A DNA stretch of 64,000 nt from Platynereis dumerilii (lineage: Eukaryota; Annelida; Polychaeta; Phyllodocida; Nereididae): positions 1,124,637 through 1,188,636 of the forward strand of contig JAPTHN010000043.1 in the NCBI GenBank assembly GCA_026936325.1. Direction: 5' to 3'. Position numbers and translations under genes: made by a program. Of the stretch, positions 21,905 to 33,149 are shown one piece after another. The notes beneath the pieces were generated by a model, which saw only the letters and a program-made list of their open reading frames with translations, was not told the origin of the DNA and did not search any database. Within the stretch, counting starts at the first letter, position 1. The number at the start of each line of letters is the position of its first letter.

Positions 21905-23908
21905 TCGAAAGGGGTTGTCAGAAATAACTTTGGAAATTTTTAAAAGTATAATGAAAATAATACATTAATTAGTAATCCATTAGATGTCAGCAATACTTTC
22001 AATGAATTTTTCATAAATGTAACACAAGATCTTAGCGAATCAGAAAAAGTGCAACAAATGTCAGCTGATCAGGTCATCGACCACTACAAAAATCATCCGA
22101 GTGTTAAGCAAATCCAAAACTTTGTAAACAATGAACAACAATTAAAACAGATCAACAACTTTGGGTAAGCTCAAACTCTTACAAATGAATAAGGCAACAG
22201 GCTTCGATAAAATTTTTCCAAAATTCTTAAAAACTGGCTCAGAAACTATAAGTAGATCACCAACACCAATCATAAATGAAAGTATAAAGAAATGTAAATT
22301 TCCTAACTGTAACAAAAAGGCACAAGTTACCCCTTTATATAAAAAATCTGATAAACTTGCAAAAGAAAATTATAGGCCCTTAAGTGTTCTAACTTCCACA
22401 TCCAAGATATTTGAGGGAATAATGTGTGACCAGTTAATAAGCTTCATGTCGCCAGCACTATCCATTGATCTTTCTGCATACCGAAAGTTGTATAGCTGCA
22501 ATAATGTACTTATTAAATGCATAGAAAATTGGGGAAAAGCTCTTGATGATAACTGTAATGTAGGGTGCCTACTTGATCTCTCCAAAGCATTTGACAGCCT
22601 ACCACATGGACTTCTTATTGCTAAATTGCATGCCTATGGTGTTTCAGTCCAAGCATGCTCTCTTGTCATGAACTATCTGAAGAATAGGAAACAAGCTGTT
22701 AAAATAGGTGACATTAAAAGTGATTGGATGAACTTAAAGACAGGTGTCCCTCAGGGTTCTCTCATGGGACTGCCGCTTTTTAACATATTTATAAATGACT
22801 TCTTGATAGATCAAAGCACATTATGTGAAGTTTATAATTACGCAGATGATAATACTCTTTCCTACTCTCATTATGACTTGTCAGTAGTTAAAGATAAACT
22901 CGAGATAGCCTCTGCGAGGGCAATCAAATGGTTTAAATCAAACTTTATGAAGGCAAACACGAACAAATTTCAAACAATATGTATTAGCAGGAATAATTCT
23001 GAAATGGAATTAGAATTACAGGGCAATACTATTAAATCTGAAAATGATGTCAAGTTGTATAGGCATTCACATTGATTGCAAGTTGAATTTCCAAAATCAA
23101 GTATCACTAGTAACTAAAAAGGCAGCAAGACAAATAAATGCTTTACAACGAATATGTAGGCACATTGATTATGAAGGCAGACTAAGAATTATGAGGCATT
23201 CGTGGCATCAAACTTTGTCTATTGTTCTGTCGCGTATAACACTTTCTCTGTCGGACAGGACTGAAAATTTGAAAAATTAAATGAAAGAGCTTTACGATTA
23301 GTCTGTAATGACTATGAGAGTACATACAATGATATTCTGTTGAAAACGAATAAGAAGATGCTCTATGTTAAGCATAGGTATAACTTAGCTGAATTTGTTT
23401 TCAAAGTCATGAACAACTTAGCGCCGCCTGTTGAAAGTTCATTTTTCAATAAACAGGTATCTCCATACAACATGAGAGATAATAACAAGTTAATTCAACC
23501 ACAATCTAACACAATTCAGTATGGCAAGCGATCTACTCGATATCAAGGTCTCTCATTGTGGAATATTCTACCCTCTCACATTAAGTGCAGCCCGGACATA
23601 GTCTCTTTTAAGTCAGCGTTGATAAAAAGCAATAGTCTGAATATATGTGATTTTGGAACATGTCTTCTATGTCTAAGGAACTCTTTGTAAAATAAGGGCC
23701 CACATTGTATACTGTGAAGACACAAATGGGCTTATTAATGATTAATGCTTTCTAAAAACTCATCTGTACATAATTCATCTCATCATTTTGCCATTTGTTA
23801 TTGTTGATTTTACCTTGTCGGTCAAAAGCTTTGTAGCTTGTGTTGCTTGTTTTATTTTCATCACCGACTTTAAATAAAATTTTACTTTACTTTACTTTAC
23901 TTTACTTT
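21905..23908 (+). mobile_element. CR1/L2-like LINE with YADD reverse transcriptase, 5'-truncated
   Basis: The main frame (about 22,165-23,060) holds the RT domain: ENYRPLSVLTSTSKIFEGI, LLDLSKAFDSLPHGLLIAK, TGVPQGSLMG and NYADDNTLSYS with the catalytic YADD, then IKWFKSNFMKANTNKFQ. After a frameshift near 23,055 comes GIHIDCKLNFQNQVS, and after another near 23,280 a C-terminus with RYQGLSLWNILPSHIK. A further shift near 22,165 separates an upstream stretch with DVSNTFNEFFINVTQDLSES. The 3' tail is (CTTTA)n at 23,880-23,908. The endonuclease is missing. Confidence 0.93.
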
Positions 23909-24821
23909 GGATATATATGCATTGCTTCACTTTATGACCATCACATAAATATGATTTTGATCACGTTTTTTGCATTTTAGTTAAAAATACAGAGGTCAAA
24001 TTAAAATACATGGTATGGGAATGAGGCCCCCTTCACTGGGGCCTCGAAGCTGCTTCAGGAAGCATTTAATAATGTGCACTTTACCTTCAATCTTGATAGA
24101 ATAGTTAATTAAAAAAGAAAAAAATTGGCGGAAATTTGAAACAGGGCAAAAATATTAAAAAATAAATGTATGAACAAAAAAATTCTGAAATCCAGAAACA
24201 GTGAATATAATGCCTTAAAATGATAGAAGAACGCCAAGAAATAACTTTCAAGCTGAATGTGCTCCCAAAAGAATTTGCCATAGGATTATAATAGGGGGGC
24301 CTCTTGCCCGATGGGTGGGGTAAGAAGGCCATTTTAAATTTTTTACAAAAATGGCCATTGCTCTTTTATTAATATTGGTAGACATTTGCTTCACTAGTTA
24401 TAAGTAGAGTCAAGTGATCCCTTCCTGACAGCACAAGCATCCAAATAATCGACCATAAAAAGTAGGTCAAATCGCACCTCGAAGTTAAGGGGGGCTGCAT
24501 GCCCTGACCTACTCTACACACTGCATCCTCATCTTCACCCCTTTTATACATGGTAGCTTCAAATATATTTTATTAATTTTCTGTCAAATACACCAACATC
24601 AAACTTTGATGCATTAAGCAGATTCAGGCATGCATGCACATATTTTTCTTCCAATAAAAGGCCTGTAATAAGTTGAGTTTTTGACCAAAATGTTAGAAAA
24701 TTGGGAAAAAACATGGATTGTTAAAACTCACATGAACCCTCACATCCGTGAAAAGCCGTGGATGAGCCTACATTCTATAGAAAGCCAAGAATCTTATCCT
24801 CATGATGATTACAGTGGTTTA
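23909..24821. other. No gene seen
   Basis: AT-rich DNA. GTAGAGTAGGTCAGGGCATGC (minus strand, about 24,497-24,517) resembles GTAGAGTAGGTTGGGGCAAG at 11,755 in opposite orientation. Short C/G runs flank both. These may be ends of one repeat family, but I could not extend the match beyond about 25 bp. Confidence 0.4.
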
Positions 24822-25326
24822 TTATCGTTTTCATAGCTACACGTTTTTCAACTTTGCAATTTGCTTCATTCCAAACTGTGATGTCAGAGATTAGTTGAAT
24901 AATTCCGTTTATTACAAGCGCAGAAAACTGACAAAGTGCAGTGACACATGGATGATGTATGTTTCACTATGCACTGTAACTGAGCCAAACAGACTACTTA
25001 GCCTCAATGGAGAGTTGCAATACTGACAAAAAAAGTTGTTTAAACTTGTGATGACTGGTGTCTTGTGAAAAGCAGCATCTCTTTTTGTTTGGAAAACAAT
25101 GAGGCGCAACACTCAGCTTAGACATGCATTGTTTGTTGTGGTTGTACACAAATAGTAACATTGCCTGACAGTTTTAAATTCCTTTGTCATTAACTGTGAT
25201 GTCAAACTCTGAACTGATATGTCACAGATTGAAGATAAGACCAATCACATTGACAGATACCCGATGATGTCACGGTTTAACTGCAAAACGAAGTTTTCAA
25301 AAAACACATAGCTATGAAAACGATAA
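24822..25326. mobile_element. 505-bp MITE at a TA target
   Basis: The ends are inverted copies of TTATCGTTTTCATAGCTA with further similarity inward (TTTTTCAACTTTGC against TTTTTTGAAAACTTCG). TA lies outside both ends. The flanks, GATTACAGTGGTTTA on the left and ATCTTCGAATTTCTTC on the right, are found joined without the element at 25,774-25,900. That confirms the borders and gives a single-TA empty site. The TA target fits Tc1/mariner. Confidence 0.92.
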
Positions 25327-25439
25327 TAATCTTCGAATTTCTTCGAAATGAGTTACATGCATATAAAAAGTACCACTTTTTCGGCAGAATAATTCTCTTT
25401 CCCCCTGTCCACGGAAAACGGTGTATGATGTACTTTAAT

Positions 25440-25770
25440 GACAAGACTCAAGACTCAAGATATTTTATTTCTTTCTGAAACATAATGTTACAGTAAAGAG
25501 GGAGGACATCTATAAGACAAGTACTTTTCGCTGGCGAGATGCCCCCCTAAAAAAAAATTAAAATATCACGTCATCATCTCAGAGAGATCCATTAAAGAAA
25601 TAAAATAAACAATAGCGTACAGAAAATCAAAGTAACAATGGTACAATGCGTGCATATTGGGTGAAGAACCAAATATATATTATGACGAATATGATGAGAA
25701 CAAAAGTATGAGGACATAAAGATAAGAGCGATATTTCAGAAAAGGTAATTGCACATTTGGTGGAGTATGT
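25440..25770 (-). mobile_element. Probable LINE 3' untranslated fragment
   Basis: Read on the minus strand it ends in AAATAAAATATC followed by two CTTGAGT copies, a microsatellite-like LINE tail, preceded by GGGGGGCATCTCGCC. This layout is typical of CR1/L2 3' ends. No coding sequence remains. It lies between the occupied and empty copies of the duplicated flank. Confidence 0.45.
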
Positions 25771-25773
25771 AAG

Positions 25774-25900
25774 TTCAAAGAATCTTATCCTCATGATGAT
25801 TACAGTGGTTTAATCTTCGAATTTCTTCAAAATGAGTTACATGCATTTAAAAAGTACCCATTTTTCGGCGGAATAATTCTCTTTCCACCTGACAAAAAAG
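25774..25900. repeat. Paralogous empty site of the 505-bp MITE
   Basis: It matches 24,788-24,821 joined to 25,327-25,410, with about 10 differences, and lacks the MITE. The flank was therefore duplicated before the MITE inserted in one copy, or the MITE left one copy precisely. The sequence shows the first as the simpler reading. Confidence 0.85.
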
Positions 25901-27376
25901 AGAGTTTTAAAACTAGATGGTAATACCATTTTTTCATATATATATAGCGAGTTTATCAGCACAGATTTTTTAAAAGTACAGAACAAATCATCTTGTTTTA
26001 AAATAAATGTTCGTTTCTTTTTTAACAAATTTAAGTTAAAATCTATATCTTATTATCAAAATATAATATTTTGATATCCAGTCCATTGTTTCATTGGGTT
26101 CTTGAGACATAATTCAGCCAATTACTACTCTTATTTCAAAGCAATTAAATGGTCATTAGGACCATACCGAAACGCAGTGTGTACCTTTGAAGTACTACAG
26201 TTTCCTATCCATCTGTTTATTCCCCAAGGGTGAACGAGAAATCTGGGACACTGTCCTCCCAAAGGAGTCTCATAGCCACAATGATATACCAGCAGAGATT
26301 TAATCTTACAATGGATCAAGTTTATTTGGCTTTCATGAAATCTTTTGCAGTTTTAATATCAATCTGTTTGTTTTGTTTCCATATGTCATAACTTAACATC
26401 CAGTAAGCATACAATCTTAAAAAAAATGTGCAAGTTCCACTTCAGCATTTATCAGTTATACACTGGGGATTATCACCAACAGATATTTAAATTGAACAAT
26501 GGAGTCATTGCTGATCTCGAGACTTCTCGAGAATTCTTGGTCTCTAAAGCGAAATCCAGAGAAACAGCAAGAGCTAACGTTGAACTTTTAAATCGTAAAA
26601 TCAAATTTTGAGATTGATTCTTTCATCCTTGTGCTAGGCACAGGGTAAGTCTTCAATTTAATCATCAAATTAATTTTTCCCTACGAACTGCATTCACTCT
26701 ACAAATATACAAAATAATAATGATTATGATAATAATAGTAATAATATGGCTTTTCTGCAAATTTTGAGTGGTCTCCAAAGGTTCTCGAGATATCTGGAGA
26801 GGAAATATAAACGTAAGATAAAATTGGTGGTGGCCATATTGAAAAGTTCCGCCCCTATGAGAAATGTGACACCAACCTAATTATATACCTAGACCTATAA
26901 ATAAAGGAATTTTAAGGAGGTTTGCCCTGGACATGATGATTGTGTACATCACAACCCTGAGTTACTCTTGTTGTGAAAGAACAATTCACTCCATTATGTA
27001 ACGCTAACATTTTGTCATATTAAAATTGTCCTAAAAATTTCGATGCTATTACTATAGAAACAGTGGAAATGTAATTGATGCACTGAACCACCTGCCATAT
27101 TTCGGTCTGGAGCATTATTTTACAATTGCTCCATTTGCTTTGGTTTACAGCAGCAGAGGTACTCTGAAGTTAGTTCATCAGCTTGCCCTAATACGCTGTA
27201 GTGCTCTGGTTATTATACTCCTTTGATGATACAAATTTCAAACTGTTTTCAGAGCTTTCATTAAATCATTGTTGGTAAGTCATGAACATTCAATAATGGT
27301 TCTTTCAACTGAAAGACTTGCCAGAGATTCCTTCACATGACTTTGTTTTAATAGTCCCACACTGTATTCTTTGCAG
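25901..27376. other. Sequence upstream of the candidate gene, nothing firm
   Basis: Short open frames exist at 26,131-26,319 (minus) and 26,426-26,611 (plus), without recognised motifs. The stretch 26,755-26,900 is an inverted relative of 11,390-11,500. A TTCTTTGCAG acceptor-like sequence at 27,367-27,376 introduces the first exon below. Confidence 0.4.
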
Positions 27377-27546
27377 AGATTTACCTCTGGTATAGACATG
27401 GATCCAGACAAGGAATCAGGTGAGCATCCAGAAATGGATTCAGACTCTTATGAAGATGTGGATTCGGACTCATATACAGATATTGATTCTGACACTGATA
27501 CAGACCCGGACAAACAGCTGAAACAATTGCTTGCGGGCAAAGAACG
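27377..27546 (+). CDS. Candidate host gene, exon 1: acidic Asp/Ser/Thr-rich N-terminus
   Basis: The exon follows TTCTTTGCAG and ends at ACG|GTAAGC, a good donor. From the ATG at 27,398 it gives 49 codons plus two bases (phase 2). The protein is strongly acidic with spaced (D/E)SDSYxD words. The frame stays open upstream to the acceptor, so an earlier exon could exist and the ATG may not be the real start. The next exon with a matching phase is at 35,568. I do not recognise the protein. The agreement of phases over four exons is the main evidence. Confidence 0.5.
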
Positions 27547-27845
27547 GTAAGCAAGTATTCCTAGATTGGTGCACCTGTAAAATATACAGCCAAAGTACAA
27601 GCTAAGATTAAAAAGGTAATATAGAACAATTTCAATAAGTTTCTGCAAGGAGACATTGAAACTTAGAAAATGCAGTTTATGGTACGGTTGAGACACTGAA
27701 CTACATATAATCACACAAACGTAAATAGCCTAAAAACATATTCTAAGGTCAGTGACGTGTGTTGTAGCCAATCTCTAAGTCATGCCAAATTCATAATATT
27801 TTAGAAGAACAGCAAACGATTCCCCTTTCAGAAAAATTGATAGGT

Positions 27846-28755
27846 ACTGTTTTGTGTGGTATCTTCAATCAGAGTTTCTGCTGGAGTACCCAAAAAGTGG
27901 GTCCTGGGGACCCAGTGAGGTCTGAAAAAGTGGGTTCCCTTCAGAATTTCAGGGTCTCAATCACAGTTGTTGTTTTTATCATCAAATGTTGTGGAAAGGA
28001 CGCTATTTTAATTCTCCAGATATTGGGAAGGTACGTGCTCATGCGTTTTGGGCTTCCAGTCAGTTCATGAGTGCCACTCAAATGTTGCATCTCTTGGAGA
28101 CAGGATCTTTTCTCACCTAAAGTGACCTGGCACTGACAATTTTCAAAATAGTGACCCGAAATAAAATTATTTGTGATCCACATATGTCAAGTCACTTGTT
28201 ACTTACATACATTTTGAAATCTTGATGCTGGTTAGATTGTTTTCTTTCGAATTCATCAGAAATTGTGATATTTTTTATTGTTGCTGTTTATTTCACACAG
28301 AAAATCAAGACAAATGTCTATTTTTGAGGCTGCAATACAAGTGGATAGCTTGGTTCTTGTTGTTTGATGTTGACATCACTTAATGGTGATATTTTTCAAA
28401 TTTCAAATTTTTAAAGAATTTTTACCATTTTTATTATTTTCTCACTCTATAGGCCACATTAAACTATAGGTAATGGAATCACATTTGACTCGGTAACGGA
28501 ATCACACAATTCCCTCAAAAACCCATACTAAAGGGAGCAACCCAACATCCACCTGTGAAGACCCAAGTTCAATCTAAATGGAACTACTGTGAGAATGTAT
28601 TCCTGGGATGAACACTGTCAGTTTCTGTCTCCCAATTCATGAATATTTATCTCACATGAGATGATGAGACGAAAAAGTCATAAAATTTAGTGTTTTTGCT
28701 TGTGATTACTTTACCCAGAGTTTGATTTGCCATAAAATACTGATCGGCCAAATGA
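27846..28755. repeat. 910-bp duplication, copy 1
   Basis: It runs from ACTGTTTTGTGTGG to GGCCAAATGA and is repeated at 28,983-29,892 at an offset of 1,137 bp. The copies look nearly identical except for a block at about 28,395-28,485, where many bases differ. No gene is recognised inside; the two small open frames on opposite strands occur in both copies. Confidence 0.95.
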
Positions 28756-28982
28756 TTACAATATCTCTTTGGCTGATAATTGAATTAAACACGCTCACTA
28801 TCACATGCTAAAATTTGGTGTGAATATCTTCAGAGCAAAAATAAAAATGAGTGTACCAACTAACCCCGGTCTCCCCTACTTACATAAAACATGAATTACG
28901 ATTAATCTACATGTATGTTTCTTTTGATGTTGCAAAATAAAATCATGCTGCCAATCTTCCTTGATAATTTATAGCCAGTTTA
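28756..28982. repeat. 227-bp templated insert between the duplicate copies
   Basis: It is identical, as far as I can see, to 2,195-2,421, in the same orientation. The source includes the right 120 bp of the MITE at 1,437-2,315 plus about 107 bp of its flank. ACT is shared at the right junction (2,422-2,424 and 28,983-28,985). Confidence 0.95.
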
Positions 28983-29892
28983 ACTGTTTTGTGTGGTATC
29001 TTCAATCAGAGTTTCTGCTGGAGTACCCAAAAAGTGGGTCCTGGGGACCCAGTGAGGTCTGAAAAAGTGGGTTCCCTTCAGAATTTCAGGGTCTCAATCA
29101 CAGTTGTTGTTTTTATCATCAAATGTTGTGGAAAGGACGCTATTTTAATTCTCCAGATATTGGGAAGGTACGTGCTCATGCGTTTTGGGCTTCCAGTCAG
29201 TTCATGAGTGCCACTCAAATGTTGCATCTCTTGGAGACAGGATCTTTTCTCACCTAAAGTGACCTGGCACTGACAATTTTCAAAATAGTGACCCGAAATA
29301 AAATTATTTGTGATCCACATATGTCAAGTCACTTGTTACTTACATACATTTTGAAATCTTGATGCTGGTTAGATTGTTTTCTTTCGAATTCATCAGAAAT
29401 TGTGATATTTCTTATTGTTGCTGTTTATTTCACACAGAAAATCAAGACAAATGTCTATTTTTGAGGCTGCAATACAAGTGGATAGCTTGGTTCTTGTTGT
29501 TTGATGTTGACATCACTTAATGGTGATATTTTTCAAATTTAATTTTTTAAAAGAATTTTTACCATTTTTATTTTTTATTCGCTCCATAGACCACATTCAA
29601 CTATAAGTAACAGAATCACATTTGTCTCAGTAACGGAATCACACAATTCCCTCAAAAACCCATACTAAAGGGAGCAACCCAACATCCACCTGTGAAGACC
29701 CAAGTTCAATCTAAATGGAACTACTGTGAGAATGTATTCCTGGGATGAACACTGTCAGTTTCTGTCTCCCAATTCATGAATATTTATCTCACATGAGATG
29801 ATGAGACGAAAAAGTCATAAAATTTAGTGTTTTTGCTTGTGATTACTTTACCCAGAGTTTGATTTGCCATAAAATACTGATCGGCCAAATGA
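28983..29892. repeat. 910-bp duplication, copy 2
   Basis: Second copy of 27,846-28,755. It continues at 29,893 into unique sequence (CAGATATTCCGC), while copy 1 continues into the templated insert. Confidence 0.95.
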
Positions 29893-30790
29893 CAGATATT
29901 CCGCATATCAAAAAGTTTAGTTAACATTAACATGAATCAAAATAAATCTTAAAGTAATGAATTTTTTCATCATATCTTCGGTAACACACTTCAGCAGAGC
30001 CTTCAGTGAATAGATCAGCCACGCCCACAAAGATGGCCAATGAACAGGCCTTCACACAGGTTATGCAAATGAGGGAGATTCGCTGTTTCGCGCACTTCCG
30101 TAAGGGTTACATGTGTAATTCTTAGATGGGTAGATAGATCTCTTTGAGACCTTTAAAATGATAGGTCTCTGAGGAGTTAATAGTTGCTTCGCAAATTGCC
30201 GGTAAACTTTTGAAGTGAAGAAAAATCCTAGGCGCTGATTGGCTGTGACGCTCTGACGCAAAATTTATGATAATATGCCGTAATGGTAGATTCTCTGGGT
30301 GCGGTAACTTATCAATGAAGTACAATTTTCATGTCCCTGCGGTGATTCCGTTACCATGGAATTAATGAGTTGGTCCCACTTTAGGTTCCAGTTCTGGCTA
30401 TGACAGCAGTTTCAATCCTACTTCACCTTGTTGCTGTGTCATCTTCTATTAGTGTACCAGTGTGTATTCATAAATACAGAATTCCAAACCTAAATCTACC
30501 ATCCACCTTGAGATATCTCCTATTGCATCAGGTCAATTAAACATGTGATATGGCGGGTACCTTAACCCTTCCACTTCAAAATGCAACTAAAGTAATCATT
30601 TGCATTTCCTTGACAGTTACTGCTTAGCACATTGAGAGCTGCCTGCAATACATTGAGAGCTGCCTGCAATACAGGAAGGTCAATCATTTTCAGCAGTCTT
30701 GAGATCTTTCGTGACACAATAACACAAGAAAACTCCTGCATTCTGATTCAGCAATGAAATTGAGCTAAAAAACGGACTGAATTTCGAGAT
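29893..30790. other. Intronic sequence, no gene seen
   Basis: It lies in the first intron of the candidate gene. A 19-bp word (CATTGAGAGCTGCCTGCAA) is present twice in tandem at about 30,632-30,670. No coding sequence is recognised. Confidence 0.4.
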
Positions 30791-30794
30791 TTAC

Positions 30795-31595
30795 AGACCA
30801 TGCAGACGTCTGTATGAGGTCTCTTTTTTAGTTAGCCAGACGTCTGCTAGACATGATTTCTAGTATGTTACAGACCGTCTGGATCCTGTTTTTTTTTTAC
30901 ATACCATGCAGACGTCTGTAGAAGCATATTTCTGACGAAAAACAGACGTCCTGTAGGTGACATTTCCACCTCCTTACAGACTGTCTGTATACTATCAATT
31001 TTTCATTCTTACAGACAAAATTCTTACAAGAACCTTGCAAAATCCATGCATATTTTCAGTAAGGCAATAAATCACTCTATAAATTGACTTAGTCTTTCAG
31101 TAAATTATTCAAAAGTCTTATTTGTTAGGTCACTGTAGAATAAGAGAATTGAATCAAGCAGACGTCTGTACACCCTGTAAATCATTACTACAAGATGCCT
31201 CTTAAGAGTACACGTTGCCTGTCTCTAGCTTAAAATGTTACAGAGCAGACGTCTGTAGTGTGCAATGCAAATCAAGTTGGTTGCCTATATTTTCTAAATT
31301 TCAAAGCTGGAAGAAGTGGAAATTATCATAGTAGAGAAGTCTGTAAAAGGTGGAAATTGAAGCCTACAGACGTCTCCAAAAAGGCTAAAAATACAGCATA
31401 CAGACGTCTGGATATAAAGCCTACAGCTTGTGTCTCATCCACTTCTGGTCTGTAAGTGGTTGGAATGATCACAGTTGAGGCGTCTGTAAAAGGGTTAAAA
31501 ATAAATCCTACAAACGTCTCCAAAAAGACAGAAAACATACTCTACAGACGTCTGGAAGCAGGCAAAATATATGTCCTGCTGCCGTCTGCATGTTC
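30795..31595. repeat. Cluster of about 15 CAGACGTCTG palindromes
   Basis: CAGACGTCTG or one-mismatch forms recur at irregular spacings of about 30-180 bp (30,806, 30,839, 30,873, 30,909, 30,945, 31,160, 31,243, 31,367, 31,400 and 31,542 among them), often preceded by TA. Within it, 31,300-31,445 and 31,446-31,590 are diverged tandem copies of about 145 bp (GTCTCCAAAAAG, then CAGACGTCTGGA). AGAC and GTCT are also Smad-box words. There is no coding explanation. Confidence 0.75.
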
Positions 31596-32128
31596 TGTAA
31601 ATCTCAAAAATGGCACCGTTTTTTATATGATGAAATTCATATAGTGAACCTTCCAATATATTCTGGATTGTATGAGAGGTCAGCTATAATGACAGAGCGA
31701 AGTGTACCAAATCTACAGTCAAGTCTATATGTGAGAAAATATAAAAAAGTTCTTGACATAGATATTGAAACTATCAAGGTACAACTGATATAGGCCAAAA
31801 TATGTCATTTTGACTTAAAAGTCTCCCCTTTGTTCTGTGTTTGTGCTAATCACAACTGGTAGAACTGTTGTGATGTGTGCATCATAATAATAAAGTTGAG
31901 AAGGTTCAATATATGTTACAATGATATGGGGCTAGTTGAAATAGGTGTGAATTGCAATTGACAGGTACTTGCAAGGGCAATTAGCTGATTTGAGAAACCT
32001 TGATTACTATTCTAGATTGAGAATCTTAACAAGAAAGCGATATAAAAGTTCGTGTTCAATCATATTTTACCATTATTTCAAGTCAGAATATCATAGATTT
32101 ATATTGAAGCAAGCACAACGAGGCACAG

Positions 32129-33141
32129 TAGGGTGCATCATCTGCCCCTATATCTTCAAAACATCATGCACTTTTGCATGATTGTTCCCCTATATCATAA
32201 AAGAAGCCCTGCAAAATTTTAGGAAAAATTCTAATGCCAAAGGGTGGCACAACAGCCTTTAAATTTCAGTATTGGGTCATATTTTTGCGATTCGCGGTTA
32301 TGAATAATATTGTCAATTTTAATTGAGTTGATTTCTGGATGGCACAGTTAGATTCCTTAGAAAAAGAGCTTTAATTTGAATACCAACATCAATGGTTTCC
32401 ATTGAGGAAAAGTCGCAATTGTGTGGAGATATTTTCTTTTTATCAGGAAAAATGTGATAAATAAAAAAAAGGATGTTAATAGGACTTTGGGAACTCAAAT
32501 AAGCCTACAAAGTGAGGATGTGGTTCACTGCATCATCTGATAAAACCAAGATTAAATTATGATGTTGTCAGAAAAGAAAGATAGGCAGAACGGTGTATCA
32601 ATGAACTTTTGTATTTTTTATATTTACATGTATTTTATGCAAATATGCAAATTTGAATTTGATAAATAACTATTTGGAAAACATATTAAATTTCCTACTT
32701 TCTTCAGCAAAGTATTCCTCATGTTATATTCTAAAGATCAGGTGAAAGTTAGGCAGAAGTTGACCTTTTAAGGAGATTATTTCAAAAATTGTGTGATAAT
32801 AGTCATAAACTTTCGGCTTTCAAAAAAAATTAAGCATGAAAAATTGTCAGAAATATAGCTTTCTACCATTCAAATATAAGACAATTTTGTTCTAAGAACA
32901 ATGGTATATGAATTGAATACATACAACGGACCATTACCTAGATATTTCTAACCGCAACTTTTCAAAGCATAATTTTTAAACAATTTTGGACTCAACTTTG
33001 ACGCAAAAGTGCCACCCTAAGGCCATATCCGATCTTAATGAAATTTTGCAGAGTGTGTTTCTACTGGCAATGGAACAATATGGCAAAAGTGCAAATGAAT
33101 ATGACAATTTTTCATTTTTAGGGGGCAGACGATGCACCCTA
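32129..33141. mobile_element. hAT-like MITE, 1,013 bp, perfect 8-bp target duplication
   Basis: The ends are inverted copies of TAGGGTGCATCRTCTGCCCC. AGGCACAG lies directly outside both (32,121-32,128 and 33,142-33,149). The terminal TAGGG fits the hAT YARNG rule. An inner inverted pair, GGGTGGCAC near 32,245 and GTGCCACCC near 33,010, lies further in. No transposase is present. It sits in the first intron of the candidate gene. Confidence 0.92.
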
Positions 33142-33149
33142 AGGCACAG

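Noticed and set aside
11755-24520. A 12.8-kb element bounded by inverted GTAGAGTAGGT words
   Set aside because: The match is only about 25 bp and does not extend, and no target duplication was found.
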